Below, piece after piece: positions 61,048-64,000 of a stretch of 64,000 nt of DNA. Every line of letters begins with the position of its first letter. Positions within the stretch are counted from its first letter, which is position 1. The translations under genes and the position numbers were made by a program. The notes beneath the pieces are model-generated. The model searched no databases and had not been told where the DNA came from. It saw only the letters and a program-made list of their open reading frames with translations. The DNA is from Myxococcus landrumus (lineage in GTDB: Bacteria > Myxococcota > Myxococcia > Myxococcales > Myxococcaceae), in contig NZ_CP071091.1 of the NCBI RefSeq assembly GCF_017301635.1, positions 10,160,501 to 10,224,500 of the forward strand. Direction: 5' to 3'.

Positions 61048-61896
61048 TCACTCGGTTCCCAAGTGGGATTTTGTCTCACGAGGGCTCTTAGCGCCGGGCG
61101 CATCGGGCATCCCCAGGATGTAGCTGATGGCCGCCTTGCCTGGGACGGCCACCTCGCCGACCTCCCAGGTGTAGCCCGGCGTGATGAGGGACTTCGTCAT
61201 CTCCCGCAGCTCCCGAGGGTGGTGGACCCGCAGCGCGGACACCAGGCCGTCCCAGAAGATGAGCAGCGGTGCCACGGGAATCACATACGTGAGCAGGAGC
61301 CTCCGCGGCGTCATGGGGCGCACCAGCGGCGTGAAGAGCAGGACGAGCAAGGGCACCAGCGCCATGGAGAGGACCCCCGCGGGCGTGCGGCGGACTGTCT
61401 CGAACGCGGCGATGGGGAGGCGCTGGTCCCTCGCGTCCGCGAGCATCCGCCGGACGTCATCGGGTCGGAAGTGGTGCAGGGCGTTGAACAGGGTCCGCAT
61501 CCCCCTCAAGTCAGTGGGGACCTTCAGCGCGTCCACCGGCCGCTCCAGGTAGGTGACGCCTTCTCGTCGGGCATGCTCGGTGGCGTCCTCGTTGGGGTAC
61601 TTGTCCGACAGGAGCACGCGAGGGGTCAGGCCGTGCTTCTCGGCGAGCAGGCGCTTGAGCCGGGGCAGGGGACCTCGGCCGCCGGAGCCCAGGTCCAGCA
61701 GTTCGTTGCTTCCGGAGGACTCGAGGCCGCGAGCGAGGACTTCCGCCGCGCCATCGAAGAGGCCCAGGCGGGTGCTGACGGTGTGCAGGTAGTCGGTCGC
61801 CAGGTCTCGCAGGGCGCGGGGGAACCAGTCCTGGTCGATGAACTCGAAGAGGTGCAGGCGCGGGACGACGGGTCGAGGCGGGAGCGTGTCACTCAT
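61048..61896 (-). CDS. SAM methyltransferase-like protein with membrane segments
   Basis: 282 residues. Motif I of class I methyltransferases is seen in ELLDLGSGGRGPLPRLKRLL, with LLSDKYPNED and LFNALHHFRPDDVRRMLADA after it. Residues about 180-225 contain two hydrophobic segments (LSMALVPLLVLLFTPLV, LLLTYVIPVAPLLIFW), unusual for the fold and perhaps anchoring it at the membrane to act on lipids or quinones. 21 bp upstream of the preceding membrane gene on the same strand; probable operon. Confidence 0.75.
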   Translation of the reverse strand: MSDTLPPRPVVPRLHLFEFIDQDWFPRALRDLATDYLHTVSTRLGLFDGAAEVLARGLESSGSNELLDLGSGGRGPLPRLKRLLAEKHGLTPRVLLSDKYPNEDATEHARREGVTYLERPVDALKVPTDLRGMRTLFNALHHFRPDDVRRMLADARDQRLPIAAFETVRRTPAGVLSMALVPLLVLLFTPLVRPMTPRRLLLTYVIPVAPLLIFWDGLVSALRVHHPRELREMTKSLITPGYTWEVGEVAVPGKAAISYILGMPDAPGAKSPRETKSHLGTE

Positions 61897-61989
61897 GCCT
61901 CCAGGGTGCCGGTCGGCGTTCGCCGCCGCAGTGACAGCACGCGCCAGAACGGCTTGCCGCGTGCGCCAACCGGCGGCTACGGTTTCCGG

Positions 61990-63027
61990 GTGACGAAGAC
62001 GTCCTTCAGTGGCGTGCCGTCGCTCTCCGCGCGCATGGCGCGTCAGGCGCTGCGCATCGCGAGCAAGCTGGGGTTGCCGGTGGAGGTGTTGCTCCAGCGC
62101 GCCTCGGGGCTGCGCTTGTCGGACCTGGATGACCCCGAGCTGCGCATCCCCTACGCCGTCCTCGACGACCTGCTGGAGCAGATGGTGGAGCTGTCCGGCG
62201 ACGCGAACCTGGGGCTGCACGTGGCCCGCGTGGAGGTGGTGGACCTGGACGACCCGGCGACCTTCGTGGTCCTCACCAGCGCCACGTTGCGGGATTCGAT
62301 GGAGCGCGGTTGCCGGTATCAGCGCGTCTGGGGCGATGGCGAGCGCTTCCAGATGGAGGACACCGGGGTGGGAGTGCGGATGCGCTTCACGCCCGTGGGG
62401 ACGTGGCGCCCGGCGCACCGGCACCTCGTGGAGGCGGCGCTGAGCCAGTTCGCCACGGGCGTGCGAGCCTTCACGGGAGAGGACGTGCTCCCGCTGCGCG
62501 TCCGCTTCACGCATGAGGCCCCAGCGGACCTGCGTGAGCACGAGGAGCTGTTCCGGTGTCCCCTGGTGTTCGGCGCGCCTTTCAACGACATCGAGTTCTC
62601 ACAGGAGGACGCGCGGCGCCCCTTCGTCCATGCGGACGCGCTGCTGCACCGCATGTTCGAGCGCCTGGCGCAGCGGGAGTTGGAGCGGCTCCCCGAGGTG
62701 CTGACCACCGCGGACCGGGTGCGCGAGCAGGTCCGACAGGCGCTCTCGGGCGGAGATGCGTCGTTCGGGGCCGTGGCGCGGGCGCTGCGAGTCCCGACTC
62801 GGACCCTCCAGCGCCGGCTCGCGGAAGAGGGGCAGTCCTATGCGGCCATCGTGGAGGCCCTTCGCCGTGAGCTCTCCGGCATCTACCTGCGACGGAGGAT
62901 GTCCATCGCGGAGGTCTCCTTCCTGCTGGGCTATGCCGAGCCGGCCGCCTTCCACCGCGCCTTCAAGCGGTGGTGGGGCATGAGTCCGGAGCGCTACCGC
63001 CGCGAGAACATGCCGGCTTCGCCGTGA
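61990..63027 (+). CDS. AraC-family transcriptional regulator
   Basis: 345 residues from GTG. An Arabinose_bd-type N-domain (ASKLGLPVEVLLQRASGLRL, LPLRVRFTHEAPADLREHEE) precedes an AraC DNA-binding domain (GAVARALRVPTRTLQRRLAE, SIAEVSFLLGYAEPAAFHRA, FKRWWGMSPERYRREN). The family includes OruR/ArgR-like and virulence regulators. Divergent from the methyltransferase-like gene, which is a possible target. Confidence 0.92.
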   Translation: MTKTSFSGVPSLSARMARQALRIASKLGLPVEVLLQRASGLRLSDLDDPELRIPYAVLDDLLEQMVELSGDANLGLHVARVEVVDLDDPATFVVLTSATLRDSMERGCRYQRVWGDGERFQMEDTGVGVRMRFTPVGTWRPAHRHLVEAALSQFATGVRAFTGEDVLPLRVRFTHEAPADLREHEELFRCPLVFGAPFNDIEFSQEDARRPFVHADALLHRMFERLAQRELERLPEVLTTADRVREQVRQALSGGDASFGAVARALRVPTRTLQRRLAEEGQSYAAIVEALRRELSGIYLRRRMSIAEVSFLLGYAEPAAFHRAFKRWWGMSPERYRRENMPASP

Positions 63028-63039
63028 GCGGCGGAGCCC

Positions 63040-64000
63040 TCAGAAGTCTCGAATCGAGTCCATCACGGAGGCCAGCGCGTCGCGATTCACGGGGTCCGCC
63101 GACGCACCCCTCACGGACTTGAGCCGCTCATCCACCGCGTCGAGGATGCCCATCAGCGCGACGTAGATGTGCTCGCGCTCCTCGGTGTAGATGAAGGTGT
63201 TTCGTGCATCCAGCTTGTTGAAGCCCTGGGTGTAGGTCGTCACCACGGGCGTGAGCGCGGTCACGAGCTCCGGGGGGGAGCCCTTGTGCTCGGACGCCGC
63301 CTCCAGTGCCGCCGACCGGGCCTGCCGGTACAGCGTCGCGGCCTTCTTCGCCTGGGCCGGAGTGATGTTCTCCGCCCCGTCCCAGATGCGGAAGGGGTTG
63401 TCCAGGTTCTCCGCCAGCCACTCCGCCTTTCTCGGCTGCCGCACGGACAGGTCCAGCCCGTCACGGGCCGCGGCCTTGTAGTCCTTCTTCACGGATGCGG
63501 CGAGGTCCGCGGGGATGCTGGTCAGCCAGAGCCTTCCGAGGTTGGGGAGGCGGTCGGGGCCAGGGAACTCGTCGGGGGCCATGCCAAACATGTCGCTCAA
63601 GGTCAGCATCTGGAGCGAGGGAAGCGCGGCCAGTTCGGCGGTGTTCCTCAAATATCCAGGAGCCCCCCAGACCCGCAGCTCGGTCAGGTTCGGGAAGCGC
63701 CGCGTGATGACCGACACATCCACCTCCTTGGCTGGATTCAGATTCAGGCCGTCCAGGGCCGTCAGCCCGGACCAGGCCGTGGTCAGCTGACGCGTGAACA
63801 GCGTCAGATAGCGTCCATCGGCCTCGGCGTGAATCGTCAGCTCGGGGCTGACCGTGCCGGACAGGGTCAGGTTCTCCAGTCCGTCGTTCAAATAGAGCTC
63901 GTGGACCCCCGTGACATCCAATCCCAGCCGGCTCAGTTGTGCCCCGCGCAAATCCACGATGCGCTCACCGTGCTTCGCGATGACCGATTCATAGACGAAC
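63040..64000 (-). CDS. LRR-like protein, N-terminus outside the window
   Basis: At least 320 residues; the reading frame is open to the right edge (SVIAKHGERIVDLRG), so the start is not seen. The first visible half has leucine-rich-repeat spacing (LTALDGLNLNP, NLTELRVWGAP, LPSLQMLTLSD, LPNLGRLWLTS). The C-terminal half is a helical domain of unknown type (AKKAATLYRQARSAALEAAS). Some similar bacterial proteins carry a WGR domain at the N-terminus, not visible here. Confidence 0.7.
   Translation of the reverse strand, partial: FVYESVIAKHGERIVDLRGAQLSRLGLDVTGVHELYLNDGLENLTLSGTVSPELTIHAEADGRYLTLFTRQLTTAWSGLTALDGLNLNPAKEVDVSVITRRFPNLTELRVWGAPGYLRNTAELAALPSLQMLTLSDMFGMAPDEFPGPDRLPNLGRLWLTSIPADLAASVKKDYKAAARDGLDLSVRQPRKAEWLAENLDNPFRIWDGAENITPAQAKKAATLYRQARSAALEAASEHKGSPPELVTALTPVVTTYTQGFNKLDARNTFIYTEEREHIYVALMGILDAVDERLKSVRGASADPVNRDALASVMDSIRDF

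Noticed and set aside
60061-61989. A 643-codon open extension in front of the AraC regulator on the plus strand
   Set aside because: It is the antisense of two real reverse-strand genes (60064-61026 and 61048-61896) and lacks protein features; open frames of this size are common at this G+C content.

Overview
The window reads as a chromosomal segment of a myxobacterium, most likely a member of the Myxococcaceae (Myxococcus/Corallococcus/Pyxidicoccus type). The support is the very high G+C content with G/C-rich third codon positions, many lipoproteins and secreted proteins, DUF4388 signalling proteins, an NtrC-type regulator, an ELWxxDG-repeat lipoprotein, an ScfR-type regulator and myxobacterial-style secreted metalloproteases. 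I see no insertion sequence, prophage, CRISPR array or rRNA operon.

Left part (1-23 kb) is mostly housekeeping. It starts with an RNA-repair locus: a divergent rtcR whose 3' part lies outside the window, a near-perfect sigma-54 promoter, rtcB, a long hairpin and rtcA. Then come an NtrC-type regulator, a pseudo-receiver/DUF4388 protein, the yebC-ruvC-ruvA group, an ELW-repeat lipoprotein, an MBL-fold protein, ruvB (unlinked from ruvCA), lpxC, a DsbA-like lipoprotein, a DUF4388 protein, pepA, a PLC-like protein and a TauE/DUF1634 pair.

Middle part (23-45 kb). An ScfR-type regulator overlaps a TPR gene and has a perfect 10-bp inverted-repeat operator upstream. fabF, a PaaI-like thioesterase and a TetR regulator follow. 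At 28.3-31.8 kb there is a gluzincin-like lipoprotein and a three-gene RiPP cluster: a small lipoprotein with repeated EGSCG motifs, a DUF692/MNIO oxidase and a DUF2063 partner protein. These resemble the copper-binding HvfABC/bufferin systems. Facing it is a four-gene operon: ECF sigma factor, anti-sigma factor, caspase-like lipoprotein with an EF-hand loop, and Cys-rich lipoprotein. serC, a radical SAM protein, a very large patatin and an M36 fungalysin precede a tRNA-Gly(CCC) with clear promoter and terminator.

Right part (45-64 kb) is accessory: a LysM hydrolase-like protein, an SDR/LysR divergent pair, secreted proteins, a peptidase with two LCCL domains, a vWA protein with a TonB-receptor-like N-terminus, a sigma factor next to a haloalkane dehalogenase, a PLP decarboxylase divergent from a MocR-type regulator, two 123-residue secreted paralogues 9 kb apart that share their leaders, two membrane-associated proteins, an AraC regulator and a partial LRR-like gene.

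The most interesting candidates for follow-up are the MNIO/EGSCG cluster (29.8-31.8 kb), the sigma/anti-sigma/caspase operon (31.8-36.0 kb) and the duplicated secreted family (50.4 and 59.7 kb). All functional statements come from reading the sequence and family knowledge; no database search was run.
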